64,000 bases of DNA from HOT-345 sp963531535 (GCA_963531535.1 CAUSGX010000004.1:4306-68305), one strand, 5' to 3'. Counted from the first letter of the stretch, positions 52,428 to 62,283 are shown. Notes: generated by a model not told the origin, from the sequence alone. Numbers and translations are program-made.

Positions 52428-52703
52428 TTATTTAACAGCAGCCTTGAAGTCAGAACCAGCCTTGAAAGTAACAACCTTCATTGCAGGGATCTTAATCTTC
52501 TTTGAAGGATCTTGAGGATTAACTCCTTCTCTAGCCTTTCTCTTTGAAGCCTTGAAAGTTCCGAAACCTTGAACTCTAACTTCACCAGTCTTCTTAACAC
52601 CAGTAATAACTGTTTCGATGAATGCGTTAACTAGTTCAGCAGCTAATTTCTTAGAAACTCCAAGTTCAGTAGCCAAGCTAGCAATAAGAGCTGTCTTTGT
52701 CAT
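52428..52703 (-). CDS. hup: DNA-binding protein HU
   Basis: HU bends and compacts DNA. The 91-residue protein has the full family pattern: MTKTALIASLATELGVSKKL, the alpha-helical dimer core, GEVRVQGFGTFKASKRKAREG, then the beta-arm region VNPQDPSKKIKIPAMKVVTF, ending KAGSDFKAAVK. The Pro that intercalates into DNA is in the PQDPSKK arm. All glycines use GGN codons, with no UGA, and codon use is very regular, as expected for an abundant protein. Its upstream region has TATTATAATAATCG, rich in possible -10 boxes. Confidence 0.97.
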   Translation of the reverse strand: MTKTALIASLATELGVSKKLAAELVNAFIETVITGVKKTGEVRVQGFGTFKASKRKAREGVNPQDPSKKIKIPAMKVVTFKAGSDFKAAVK

Positions 52704-52914
52704 TGTTGTAACAAAATAAGATATAAAAAGTACTTTGTACGATTATTATAATAGTAGATATCTCCTGATTTTCAAGAGTAAAAAAGAGATTTTTTCAGAT
52801 TTTTGAGTGTTTTTTATAGATTGAAAAAAGTCTTTTGAGAACTGACGTATTTGATTTTTTTGTGATGAGAATTGCTCTTTTTATATTGACATATATGAAA
52901 TATGATTTTTAGTC

Positions 52915-53082
52915 TTATTTTAAGAATCGGCTTAGTGAAACAAGAAAAATGTAGGGAGCAGTGAATATCGCTAATCTAAGGGCTAGATTTCTCTTGTCTT
53001 GATCTGAGAGGTTTGTAGCTGAGAAACTCCAGCGGTAATTAAAGTAAAAGATCAAGAAACCTGAGATTAGAAGTGTATTCAT
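52915..53082 (-). CDS. Small membrane protein
   Basis: The 55-residue protein MNTLLISGFLIFYFNYRW... has two hydrophobic segments (about 3-16 and 36-50, LALRLAIFTAPYIFLVSLS) joined by a charged loop (SATNLSDQDKRN). It stops at TAA. It starts 17 bases after the FkbM gene ends, so it is the last gene of that operon. No family is recognised, and no UGA occurs. Small size keeps confidence moderate. Confidence 0.5.
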   Translation of the reverse strand: MNTLLISGFLIFYFNYRWSFSATNLSDQDKRNLALRLAIFTAPYIFLVSLSRFLK

Positions 53083-53099
53083 CGTCCATAGCTAAGAGT

Positions 53100-53768
53100 C
53101 TATTCTTTTTTATGGCAAAAGCAAAGTCAAATTTTTTCACTATAAGGGCTTGGATTTCGCTCTACATGAGTAAAGTGTGATTTTAAAAGTGAGATAAGGG
53201 CTGGAAATTTTTCTTCATCGGTTGGTGAGAGGAGATGAATTTCACAGAGTATGGCCTGAATTTTTTCTCGGTTTTCTCTTTGAATATCAAAGAGGACCTC
53301 AAATTCCATCCCCTCGATATCAAGCTTAAGCAGGTCAATCGTTCAGATTTTTTGATCTTTGAGGTCGTGATTGAGGTTTTTGCATTCTACTTTTTCAAGT
53401 TTCCCTTTAGGATTGAGAAATGATGCATGCTGACTTGATTGCATTGTTTTTCTCTCGTTTAAGAGAAAATCATATGTTCAAGGAGTCTTTGCAATTCAAA
53501 ATGGATTGAAAGTAATCTGAGATGAAAAAGATTGAAGTCTGGCTTTTGCTTTTTTTACCAAGCATTCAAATGGCTCGAAGTAGTGAATGTGAACTTTGGG
53601 ATTGAGATGCAAACATCGTTCGGAGAAAAGTCAGATATGTCCTCAGATATCCAAAATTGTTTTCGCCTTTTGGATAGTTGATTTTGCTATAGCATATTCT
53701 TCTTTGATAAAGATTTCATGATATAGCGCATTCTCGTATTTATCAAGATCGGTAGTGGAGACCGTCAT
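53100..53768 (-). CDS. FkbM family methyltransferase
   Basis: The 222-residue protein has a Rossmann SAM-binding fold: IGGHIGLFSERCLHL for motif I (both the Gly pair region and IG include UGA), HYFEPFECLVKKAKARL for the acidic post-I loop, and IDLLKLDIEGMEFEVLFDI, the hallmark of FkbM enzymes. These O-methylate sugars or small molecules. The start ATG 53768 lies directly after the TAA of the ABC gene with a one-base gap (taaaATG), so translation is likely coupled. The link to an exporter suggests methylation of an exported glycan or lipid; this is inference. Confidence 0.85.
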
Positions 53769-53769
53769 T

Positions 53770-55551
53770 TTAGCATTTTCAAATAAATCCTCCAGACTGG
53801 ATATCTCGAAGTTTTCTGTAGGTCCCATCCTTATTGAGTAGGAGTTCTTGATGTGAACCTTTTTCGATGATTTTTCACTGGTGCATAACAATGATTCTAT
53901 CCATCTTCATAATTGTTGAGAGTCTGTGAGCAATGATCAGTACAGTTTTATTTTGCATGAGTTCATTGATAGCTTCTTGAATGAGGAATTCTGACTCACT
54001 ATCGAGAGCTGAGGTTGCCTCGTCCATTACAATGATTTGTCTATTTTCTAGGATTGCTCTTGCGATTGCGACTCTTTGTCTTTCTCCTCATGAGAGCTTT
54101 ATTCCTCTCTCTCAAACGAGGGTATTATATCCATCTTTGAGTGCTCAGATGAATTCATGGCATCTTGCCATCTTTGATGCAGCGATAATTTCTTGCTCAG
54201 TTGCATTCGGTTTTCCATAGGCGATATTGTCTCTGATACTTCTGTGGAAGAGGACTGGTTCTTGCGGGATCATGGAAATATTTTCTCTGAGCGAATTTTG
54301 CGTAACATTCGCAATATTTTGATTATCAATGAGGATTTCTCCTCCTTGAAGATCATAAAATCTAAAAAGCAACTTGGTAATTGTTGTTTTTCAGCTACCA
54401 GATTCTCCGACGAGAGCTACTCTTTCTCCTGGCTTGATTGTGAGATCAAGAGCATTAAAAATCTGATTTTCTCCATAGCTAAAATCGACTTTTTTAAATC
54501 TGATTTCTCCATCTTTTACTTTGAGCTTTTTGTCTGAGTTATCGATCACTTCATGCGGAGTATCTAGAATCTCAACCATTTCTCAGATTTCACTAATATT
54601 TCTAAAGAAGCTTCTAAATGTCATTCCGATACCTCGTAGCTCCTCAATGATCTTGAGAACGTAGGTTTGAATGAGTACGATTACTCCGATTTCAAAGATT
54701 CACATTCACCACAGGCGGATCGCTGCATACATGATTGCGATTTCTAGTACTAGTCCGAAAAAAGCTGAAAATCCCCAGATTCGCATTGATTTATAATATT
54801 GTAGTTTCCTAGCCTGAACAGTGTCGTGATTGAGTGAAGAAAAGGCTTTTTGCTCTCTAGGAAGCGAAGCGAATAGCTTGATAGTTAAGTTGTTGGTTAT
54901 AGTATCTGATAAGAGTCCTCCAAGTTCAGAATCAAGTTGGTTAGCTTTTTCTTGGTAGGGATGAATCCAGTTATGAAGCTGATATTGGATGATTGAAAAT
55001 ACCGTAACTCAAATGAAAATACTGATTGCGATTCGAGTATTTTGTACTGCGATGATTCCAACGACTAAAATTAGGTTTAAGATAAATGGTAGTACATTCC
55101 AGGAAAGCATATCTGTAAACCTTTCTAAACCGCTCACGCACTTTCTTACCTTACTAATAAGTGATCCAGAAAAGTTGTTTGCGAAGAATTGGAAAGAATG
55201 CTGATGTAGGTAGCTGAAAATTTGATTGTAAAGTTTCTCTTGGATATTCATCTCAAAAGTAATGATAATATAGTCATATACTCTATAAAATATGAATTGG
55301 ACTAATTTTATCCAGAGGATGATGAATAATATGCTGAGCCCATGTTGAGCAATTTCGCTCGTTGCGACTTGTGTTTTTGAGAGGATATTGATAATATCTT
55401 TGTAATAGAGAGCGGGTAATGTCGTTAGAGCGATCGTGAGTGTTCTGAAAAGTATCGCAAAAATTCATCGGATCGGATAGGCTTTGTAGTTTTCTCAGAT
55501 AAAAGAGAGTATCCTTTTAGTTGAAACTGAGGATTTATTCGCTGACATCAT
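53770..55551 (-). CDS. ABC exporter, fused membrane and ATPase domains
   Basis: The 593-residue protein has a six-helix membrane domain (about 1-330) and a nucleotide-binding domain (about 345-593). The ATPase motifs are GESGSGKTTITKLLFRFYD (Walker A, about 384, with the Gly before Lys as UGA), MIPQEPVLFHRSIRDNIAYG (Q-loop), LSGGERQRVAIARAIL (signature, its first Gly UGA), IIVMDEATSALD (Walker B and D-loop) and IIAHRLSTI (H-loop). It is the half-transporter type that exports lipids, peptides or drugs as a homodimer. It is followed, with near overlap, by the FkbM methyltransferase. A copy of the recurrent motif (55581-55595) precedes the start. Confidence 0.95.
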
Positions 55552-55626
55552 CTGGTAGTCAAGGTATAAAAAAAGAAAACAAAATTCTGATTTTTGTCTT
55601 CTTTCTATTAAGATTGAGTATATAAA

Positions 55627-56175
55627 CTAGTGCTTATCTTCTTCTTGATATCTTTTGATAGAGGTTGTGAGCTCTTCTGCGACATCGTTGAGATCTCCAA
55701 ATCCTCTGATCTGAATTTTGTCGTATTTTTTGTGCTCAAGTCTCTTGATTTCTTTAAAGAAGATTTCTAGTTCTTCCTTTTTGTGGGCTCCGAGATCTTC
55801 GATAGTTTTTACCTCATCTCGTCTAGGGTCTACTTTGCTGATTGGCACTGCAATGATCTTTGGATCATCTCCAGCATCATCTGAGGTATAAAGGATACCA
55901 ATAGGTCTTGCCTTTACTACGCAACCAGTGAAAAGAGGATTTGTAGTGTAGAGGCACACATCACAAGGGTCTCCATCTTTAGAAAGAGTTTGTGGTAGGA
56001 ATCCATAGTTAAATGGATAAAACATACTATGATGAACTACACGATCAAGTGTAAAACATCCTAAATCGTGATCATATTCGTATTTATTGTTTGATCCAGC
56101 AGGAATATCGATAACAACATTGAGAACCCCGTTTTCTTGGTCTGCATAGGTAGCAATATCATGAATCATGTGCAT
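55627..56175 (-). CDS. ppa: Inorganic pyrophosphatase (family I)
   Basis: This enzyme hydrolyses pyrophosphate from nucleotide polymerisation and activation. The 182-residue protein has the family I residues: IDIPAGSNNKYEYD, FYPFNYGFLPQTLSKDGDPCDV (the metal-binding D-G-D-P-x-D motif), ARPIGILYTSDDAGDD and KIIAVPISKVDPRRDEV. A C-terminal helix (HKKYDKIQIRGFGD) completes it. It contains no UGA and uses a narrow codon set, fitting high expression. The motif copy at 56260-56274 lies 84 bases upstream on its strand. Single gene. Confidence 0.97.
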   Translation of the reverse strand: MHMIHDIATYADQENGVLNVVIDIPAGSNNKYEYDHDLGCFTLDRVVHHSMFYPFNYGFLPQTLSKDGDPCDVCLYTTNPLFTGCVVKARPIGILYTSDDAGDDPKIIAVPISKVDPRRDEVKTIEDLGAHKKEELEIFFKEIKRLEHKKYDKIQIRGFGDLNDVAEELTTSIKRYQEEDKH

Positions 56176-56259
56176 GGTAATAACTTAGTAATAAATAAAA
56201 TGATGCCTTATATATAGGATTTTTGAGTGTGATTTCAATATAAAAAGTGTAAAAAAAGT

Positions 56260-56274
56260 AAAAATCTGATTTTT
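56260..56274 (-). repeat. AAATCAGATTT-type motif before ppa
   Basis: On the minus strand it reads AAAAATCAGATTTTT then ACTTTTTTTT, 84 bases upstream of the ppa ATG. Confidence 0.6.
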
Positions 56275-56310
56275 ACTTTTTTATAATAATAGGGACTCTT
56301 ATTGAATATA

Positions 56311-56340
56311 AAAAACCGCTTTAGGCGGTTTTGTTTTTTT
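56311..56340. terminator. Hairpin terminator overlapping the stop codon
   Basis: AAAACCGC-TTTA-GGCGGTTTT, T-rich on both outer sides. The TAA stop of the repeat-protein gene (56321-56323) begins in the loop. Confidence 0.85.
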
Positions 56341-57388
56341 CTTCAAAGGCTTGTGGATTTGTGTTGACTTCCTTTTTAAATCATTCATAGAGAAGTTCTT
56401 CTTTGACTGATTTCTCAAGTCCCTTGAATTTTTCTAAGTATTGAGCGACATATCTAATCTTTCAAGCTTTACTAAGTTTTTCTACAATTTGATTATGATT
56501 TACGCCTTTGAATTTCTCCATGTTTCCTGCTACATATTCAGCGTCTCCAGTTTGAATCAATCTATCAGCGAGTTCTTGATGATCGAGTCCCTCGAATTTT
56601 TCTAGATTCTGTGCGATATATCTTCACTTTCTATGTTCAAATAGTTTCTCTGCAAACTTTTGATGATCAAGTCCCTTAAACTTTTCTAAGTTTTCAGTTA
56701 AGGCATGGAGATTCCCTTTCTCTACCAAGATATCAGCGAGCTGATTATAGTCGATTCCTTCGAATTTCTCCAGATTTTGAGCTAGATATTCTCATTTTTT
56801 ATTTTCAAGGAGCTTTTTTGCGACTTCTCGGTGATTTAATCCTTGAAATTTCTCTAAATTCTCGGCTACGGCACCTCAGAGCTTATTTTCAATGAGTGTT
56901 TCTGCGATTTTTTGGTGATCGAGTCCCTGAAATTTCTCTAGATTTTCTGCAACGAGTCTCCCTTGACCATATTTGATAAAAAAATCAGCGATTTTCCCGT
57001 GATCAAGTCCTTGAAATTTATCTAACTTTTGAGCTACAGCCCATCATTTTCCACTTATGATGAGTGCTTTAGCTAGATTTTCATTTAGATCAGGTATTGC
57101 TTCTAGTTTTTTCAAAAATTCAGAATCTGGCATATCATTTGGGGTATTCAATAGTTCTGTGATAGCAGGGGTCATCTTTACTCCTTCCTCAGCAAAATGA
57201 TATTCATCGGTTTGCTTCGCTTCTTTTAGGATACGATATGCAGTTCCATTTTCCCATGCATTCTTCTCTTTACGGGTTGCCGTAAGTGCCTTAGCGAGTT
57301 CGTCTCTGTATTGTTGTTGAAGCTCACTACGCTTATTTATGCGAGGATGCTCAGGATTGATTTCTGCTCTTGAGTGTACTCTATTCAT
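56321..57388 (-). CDS. Protein with eight 28-residue helical repeats
   Basis: From ATG 57388 this is 355 residues (a TTG 15 bases upstream, 57403, is also in frame). A charged N-terminal part (about 1-115) has HSRAEINPEHPRINKRSELQ and helices. Eight tandem repeats of exactly 28 residues follow (about 117-340) with consensus ENLEKFxGLDHQKIAxxLIE. The final Arg/Gln-rich repeat leads into KKEVNTNPQAFEE. The first G of most repeats and others are UGA. Each repeat looks like two short helices, so the whole may be a solenoid. There is no signal peptide. Function unknown; protein binding is a guess. Confidence 0.75.
56376..57055 (-). repeat. Eight 84-base tandem coding repeats
   Basis: The minus-strand gene carries LEKF-coding DNA at steps of about 84 bases (near 56420, 56504, 56590, 56672, 56757, 56842, 56926 and 57011 on the plus strand, where it reads like GAATTTCTC). 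The repeats differ enough at DNA level that the array is probably stable. Confidence 0.75.
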
Positions 57389-57558
57389 TTTCTTACTATT
57401 CAAGAAATAAATTTAATATGTTATATTATATCTAGTTTTTGTAAAATGTCAATTTTCTGGAAAGTTTGATTTTTTTGCTTGTAATTCGCTGAAAAAAAGG
57501 TATTTTAGGATCGTAGTTCTACTCTTATTAAGAGTAGTTTTATAGGTGAAAATCGAAG

Positions 57559-57570
57559 AAAAATCAGATT
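57559..57570 (+). repeat. AAATCAGATTT-type motif before ruvA
   Basis: AAAATCAGATTT then ATTTTGTTTTTTTG, ending about 23 bases before the ruvA ATG. Confidence 0.55.
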
Positions 57571-57593
57571 TATTTTGTTTTTTTGTAAATTAA

Positions 57594-58145
57594 ATGTTTC
57601 ATTATATCAAAGGAAAGGTTAAGAGGAATCAATCTGACTGTTTTATTTTGACTGAAATGTTCGGAGTTCAAGTTGCATACGCAGGAGGGCAGTCAGAGGG
57701 CGAGTTTTTCTTATATCCGTATTTGGATGAGGGGAAAAAGTCAGTTTTTTACTTTGCTTTTGATACTTTAGAGCAAAAACAAAATTTTGAGCAAATGCTT
57801 AAAGTTTCTGGAGTTGGTCCAAAGACTGCTTTCCAGATAGCGCAAATTCCAATTTGAGAGCTTGCTGAGGCAATAGAAAACCTCGATACCAAGCTTTTCC
57901 AGTCAATTCCATGAATTGGTCCAAAATTGGCGAAAAAGATTATCCTTGAACTTAAGGGGAACTTTCAACTCTCTCAGGCTTCAAGTATTGATGTGAATCA
58001 AAAACTTTTTAAAGCGGTTGTAAAATCTCTGAAAAATCTTGGCTATGATGGGCAGAATGTGAAGGCGATTTTGAGTCAGTATCAGTGAGATTTAGAGAAG
58101 GCTGATTTAGCTGAGGTCGTAAAGTGGGTGATTTCTCAGTTGTAG
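57594..58145 (+). CDS. ruvA: Holliday junction branch-migration protein RuvA
   Basis: RuvA binds Holliday junctions as a tetramer and loads the RuvB motor. The 183-residue protein has an N-terminal OB fold (MFHYIKGKVKRNQSDCFIL, VYFAFDTLEQ region), the first HhH motif VSGVGPKTAFQIAQIP, the second HhH IPGIGPKLAKKIILELKG (Gly before Ile as UGA), and a C-terminal three-helix domain (FKAVVKSLKNLGYDGQNV). The order and spacing are standard; the C-terminal linker is shorter than in E. coli. No ruvB or ruvC lies in this window. gatC follows after 128 bases. Confidence 0.94.
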
Positions 58146-58189
58146 GTTTTTTGTTAATATTAAAAGTTAACTTATGGTCTCAGAAGTAG

Positions 58190-58206
58190 AAAAAATCTGA
58201 TTTTTT
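58190..58206 (+). repeat. AAATCTGATTT motif, reverse orientation, before gatC
   Basis: AAAAAATCTGATTTTTT then CTGCTTGTATTTTATGG. On this strand it reads TCTGA, the opposite orientation to most genic copies. Confidence 0.5.
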
Positions 58207-58273
58207 CTGCTTGTATTTTATGGAGAAAATAGTATCTTTAAAGTATAGTTCTTTAGTTTTATGAAAATATGGT

Positions 58274-58555
58274 ATGAAACTTGATTCTACACAGCTCCAG
58301 CACCTAGCTAAGCTTTCAAAGTTGCATCTTACTCCAGATGAGGGGAGGACTTTCCTAGGAAATATGGATGAGATTTTGAATTTTCTCTCTCGTTTGCCAG
58401 CAGAGGAGGCTTCAGAATTAGATATAAGTAGTGAAGCCGGAGTTCGTCTTTTTGAGGAGCAGGTAGAGTATCCAGAGCCAGAGAGCTTATTTCACAATGT
58501 GAAGCATGAAATGGTAAATGATGCAATTAGCATTAGGACTTCTCTGAGTGCATAA
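58274..58555 (+). CDS. gatC: Glu/Asp-tRNA amidotransferase subunit C
   Basis: GatC is the clamp subunit of GatCAB, which turns Glu-tRNA(Gln) and Asp-tRNA(Asn) into the amide forms. The 93-residue protein begins MKLDSTQLQHLAKLSKLHLT, has the characteristic N-terminal helices and the FLSRLPAEEASELDI segment, and ends NDAISIRTSLSA. Length and pattern match the family. gatA and gatB are not nearby. It contains no UGA. ATG 58274 is in frame; an ATG at 58261 is not. Confidence 0.88.
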   Translation: MKLDSTQLQHLAKLSKLHLTPDEGRTFLGNMDEILNFLSRLPAEEASELDISSEAGVRLFEEQVEYPEPESLFHNVKHEMVNDAISIRTSLSA

Positions 58556-58630
58556 ATAGAGGAGAAGTCAGAATTTTTTTCTCCTTTAGATTGATTGTAT
58601 TAGTTTTTTATTCTATTACCAAATATAAAG

Positions 58631-59386
58631 ATGCCATGGATTGTATTAGCGGTAATTGTTGTTCTTTTGCTTATGATGGTAAGAATCGTAAATCAGTACG
58701 AGAGAAAAGTGGTCCTTACTTTCGGAAAGTATACGAGAGTTTTAACTCCTGGTCTTAATTTGATTATCCCTGTGATGGAGCAGACTATTGGGGTAGATAT
58801 TAGAGAAAAAGCAGTTGATGTACCATCTCAGGAGGCAATGACTAAGGATAATATCTCATGTACAATTAATGCTGTTATCTACTATAGGATTAAGGAAGAT
58901 CAGGTAGAAAGAGCAGTTTTGAATGTGAGAAATCTTGATTATGCGATGACACAGTTCGCTTTGACGACTATGAGAAATATTGTTGGACAGTTTGAGCTTG
59001 ATGAGCTTTTGGCGAAAAGAGAGCAGGCTGCTATGAAGATTAAGGCGATTGTTGATGAAAAATCTGATAGTTGGGGAGTTGATGTACTTTCTGTTGAACT
59101 AAAAGATATCAATATCCCAGACGATCTTAAGAGAACAATTGGTAAGCAAGCTGAGGCAGAAAGAGAAAAGAGAGCAAAGATTATTACTTCAGAGGGAGAA
59201 CTTGCGAGTGCCGAGAATCTTACTAAGGCTGCAACTATGCTTTCCGAAGCTCCAGGTGCACTTCATTTGAGAACTTTACAATCAATCAATGATATTAGTT
59301 CTGATCAGTCAAATACTACTATTTGGATGATTCCAGTTGAGGTGCTTGAGGCAATGAAGGGGCTTGCTTCATTGGCAAAAAAATAG
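58631..59386 (+). CDS. SPFH (stomatin/prohibitin) family protein
   Basis: The 251-residue protein has an N-terminal membrane helix (PWIVLAVIVVLLLMMVRIV) followed by an SPFH domain: ERKVVLTFGKYTRVLTPGLN, VDIREKAVDVPSQEAMTKDN, then MRNIVGQFELDELLAKREQ and a helical stretch AEREKRAKIITSEGE, as in slipins and FtsH-associated HflK/HflC relatives. These form ring-like cages on the membrane and organise protease or lipid domains. No NfeD-type partner is adjacent. The gene uses no UGA in 251 codons despite many glycines. It ends before a strong terminator. Confidence 0.9.
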   Translation: MPWIVLAVIVVLLLMMVRIVNQYERKVVLTFGKYTRVLTPGLNLIIPVMEQTIGVDIREKAVDVPSQEAMTKDNISCTINAVIYYRIKEDQVERAVLNVRNLDYAMTQFALTTMRNIVGQFELDELLAKREQAAMKIKAIVDEKSDSWGVDVLSVELKDINIPDDLKRTIGKQAEAEREKRAKIITSEGELASAENLTKAATMLSEAPGALHLRTLQSINDISSDQSNTTIWMIPVEVLEAMKGLASLAKK

Positions 59387-59410
59387 TATCTTCATAATGT
59401 ATGAAAAAAG

Positions 59411-59440
59411 AAAAACCTGATCAAAAGTCAGGTTTTTTTG
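59411..59440. terminator. Bidirectional hairpin terminator
   Basis: AAAACCTGA-TCAAAAG-TCAGGTTTT with an A-run before and a T-run after, between the SPFH gene and convergent ndk. Confidence 0.87.
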
Positions 59441-59468
59441 AATTTTAAGTTCGAAAAAGAGTTTTGTT

Positions 59469-59903
59469 TTAGCTATTTGGGAACCAAAGTTTGATTTCAA
59501 GTTCAGCTTCTTCCTCGTTTGCAGAAGCATGGATCACATTGTGGATTGGGCCATTAGGGTCTTTTGCTCAGAAATCACCTCTGATAGTCCCAGGAGCAGC
59601 TTCTCGAGGGCGAGTTTTCCCAGCCATAGCTCTTACGGCTTCTATCACATTCTCTCCTTCCAAAAGCAATGGAATAATCGTATCAGAAGCCATATAGTCT
59701 ACAACTTCATTAAAAATCTCAGCATTTGTCCTAGTGAGAAGCTTCCCAATAGTTTCGTAGTGGCTTTCTAGGATCCCTTTAGATGCTTTGAGTGCATAGA
59801 GGTTTTTTACTTTGAAGCCCGCTTGTTCAAAACGAGAGATTACAGCCCCGATAAGGTTTTTTTGTACGGCATCTGGTTTTAGAATAATGAGTGTTTGTTG
59901 CAT
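59469..59903 (-). CDS. ndk: Nucleoside diphosphate kinase
   Basis: Ndk moves the gamma phosphate from ATP to other NDPs through a phosphohistidine. The 144-residue protein has LIILKPDAVQKNLIGAVISR at the start, GKLLTRTNAE, RAMAGKTRPREAAPGTIRGDFG, and the active-site NVIHASANEEEAELEI with the catalytic His. The final GDFG is read through UGA; under the standard code the protein would lose its active site. Ends in LWFPNS. It is a single gene with no close operon partner. Confidence 0.97.
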
Positions 59904-60027
59904 GTTTTTTTAAGTAGAAATAAAAGATGTTTACTTTCATATGTAGAAATTTTGGGTTGAAAAGCAAGTGGAATTTTCTAGAGATATCTCTTGCATTTTT
60001 AGAGCAAGAAACAATAATAATAGGCAG

Positions 60028-60042
60028 AAAAATCAGATTTTT
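60028..60042 (+). repeat. AAATCAGATTT-type motif before ligA
   Basis: AAAAATCAGATTTTT then ATCTTTTTTTGAGAG, ending 15 bases before the ligA ATG, the closest copy seen to a start codon. Confidence 0.6.
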
Positions 60043-60057
60043 ATCTTTTTTTGAGAG

Positions 60058-62283
60058 ATGGGAAGTAGGAAGTTATCTCAAGATACCTTGAATTTACAGA
60101 AGTTTATGACTGAGTGTCCACATGCTCAGGAGCTGAATTTGGAACAGGCGAGAGCAAAATATCAGGAATTTATTGATGTGATTGGTGATCATAATCATTT
60201 GTATTATATTGATGCGAAGCCGATTATCTCTGATGTTGAATACGATCAGCTTTTTTCGTATCTGAAGCAGATTGAGGAATATTTCCCTCAGCTGATTTCT
60301 TCAAACTCTCCTACACAAGTCTTGATAGGGCAACTTTCTGAGGGATTTAAGAAAGCCGAGCATCGTTTTCCTTTGCTTTCTCTTGAAAATAGCTATTCTC
60401 TTGCGGATATTAAGGCGTGGGCGCAGAGAGGAATAAAAATAGCTGAAAAAGCTTGATGTAAGAATCGGAAATACCTTTTAGAACCTAAGTTTGACTGACT
60501 TTCTGTGGAGATTGTTTACCAAAATGGGGAATTTGTGCAGGCAATTACAAGATGAGATGGGAAAATATGAGAAGATATCACGCAAAATGTAAAGACTATT
60601 AGAAATCTGCCCAAGCAAATCCCTTATTCTGGAGTCTTGAGAGTGAGAGGGGAAATTATGATGGGGAAAAAACAGCTTTCTGAGCTCAATCAACAGAGGG
60701 AGAAATCAGGATTATCTTCATTTGCAAATACGAGGAATGCGGCAGCTGGAAGTATTAAACTTTTGGATAGTGCTGAAGTTGCTAGGAGGAACCTTATTTG
60801 TTTCGTGTATGATATTTTGGAGTGAGATCAGCATTTGATTTTGAAAGAGCTTTGATTGCCAGTATTTGAGTTGCCTTTTAGGGTAAATGATCCACAGAAT
60901 ATTGATGAAATCTGAGCTTTAACGCAAGATTTTCAGCTTAAGCAATATTTGGATGAGCAGGACTATGATTTTGATGGGCTAGTGATAAAGATGACAGATG
61001 AGGAGCTGGTTTATAGAGAACAAACATCTGAGATGAGTCTTTTTTGATCAGATTTTTCTGATGCTTGAAAGGTAGCTTCTCAGCTTGGTATTCGTGAAGT
61101 ATTAGGTGCTACGGAGCATCATCCGAGGCGAGCTATTGCCTATAAATTCCCAGCTCAACAGGTGGCTAGTCAGATTCAGAGCGTAGATTTTCAGGTGGGG
61201 AGGACTGGAATTATTACGCCAGTTGCTAATATTCAGCCGGTTCAGCTCTCTGGAGTCCAGATTTCTAGGGTAAGTCTCCACAATTTTGATTTTATTCAAA
61301 ATAAGCAAATCAAAAAGTGAGATTTTGTGTGGGTGCAGAGGAGTTGAGAGGTTATCCCCTATATTGTGTGAGTGATTAAAGAAAGGAGGGATGGGACAGA
61401 GGATTTTATCCGTCCTCCACTTTTTTGCCCAGCTTGTAATTGACCTATTAGTAATATTGATATTCACTACTATTGTACAAATCCAGCTTGTCCTGCTCAG
61501 ATCAAGGAAAAAATTGTTCATTTTGTTTCTAGAGATGCAATGGATATCTGAGGAATTTGAGATTCTATGGTTGAGGTGCTGGTTCAACAGGGGATTTTGC
61601 GTTCAGTTTCTGATATTTATGCTTTAGAAAAGATTGAAAATCAGATTTTGCTTCGTAAGTTTCCAAACTTTTGAGAAAAGAAAATTGCTGAACTTGCTGG
61701 ACAACTTGAGCTCTCGAAGAGAAAACCGTTGTGGAGACTTCTAAATGCACTCGGAATCCCTAATGTTGGGAAAAAAATTGCTCAAGATTTAGCAGAGTAT
61801 TTGCTGAACAAAAAGGTGCAGTGCTTGAGCGATATTCCAAATATTTTGTGAGATAAAGAGGGACTTTCTGAACTCTATGGTGTTTGAGGAAAGATCATTG
61901 AAGGGCTTCAGCTTTATTTTTCTAATCCTGAAAATCTAAAAGTTTTGTCTATTTTTGAGAGTGTTGGTATGAAGCCAATTTCAGAAGAGAAGATGGTAGA
62001 ATCTATTTGATGAAGTCATTTTTCATTGACTGGAAGCTTTCCAATGAGTAGAGGAGTGCTCATTAAACACTTGCAAGATAAAGGTTATCAGTATGATGAA
62101 AATCCACTTCAGACCACTAATTTTATGCTCATTGGAGAGAAACCTGGCTCAAAGGCAGAAAAGGCAAAAAAACTCTGACTTGAAATATTTGATCGTTGGG
62201 AAGAAATTGCTTCTAAATTTGGACTTGAGTTTAGAGAATCTCAGCAGCCAAAGAAAGTTATTCAACAGTGAGGACTTTTTTAG
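60058..62283 (+). CDS. ligA: NAD-dependent DNA ligase
   Basis: LigA seals nicks in replication and repair. The 741-residue protein has an N-terminal Ia domain (YYIDAKPIISDVEYDQLF), the adenylation motif EPKFDGLSVEIVY (Lys of KxDG about 143, its Gly as UGA), RVRGEIMM, TRNAAAGSIKLLD, FVYDILEGDQ, DFDGLVIKM, an OB fold (VGRTGIITPVANIQPVQL, SLHNFDF), a four-Cys zinc finger (CPACNG, CTNPACPAQ; about 456-480), HhH repeats (NALGIPNVGKKIAQDL) and a C-terminal BRCT domain (about 655-741). UGA is very frequent. It ends in TAG, and the VanW-like gene follows after 21 bases. Confidence 0.97.
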
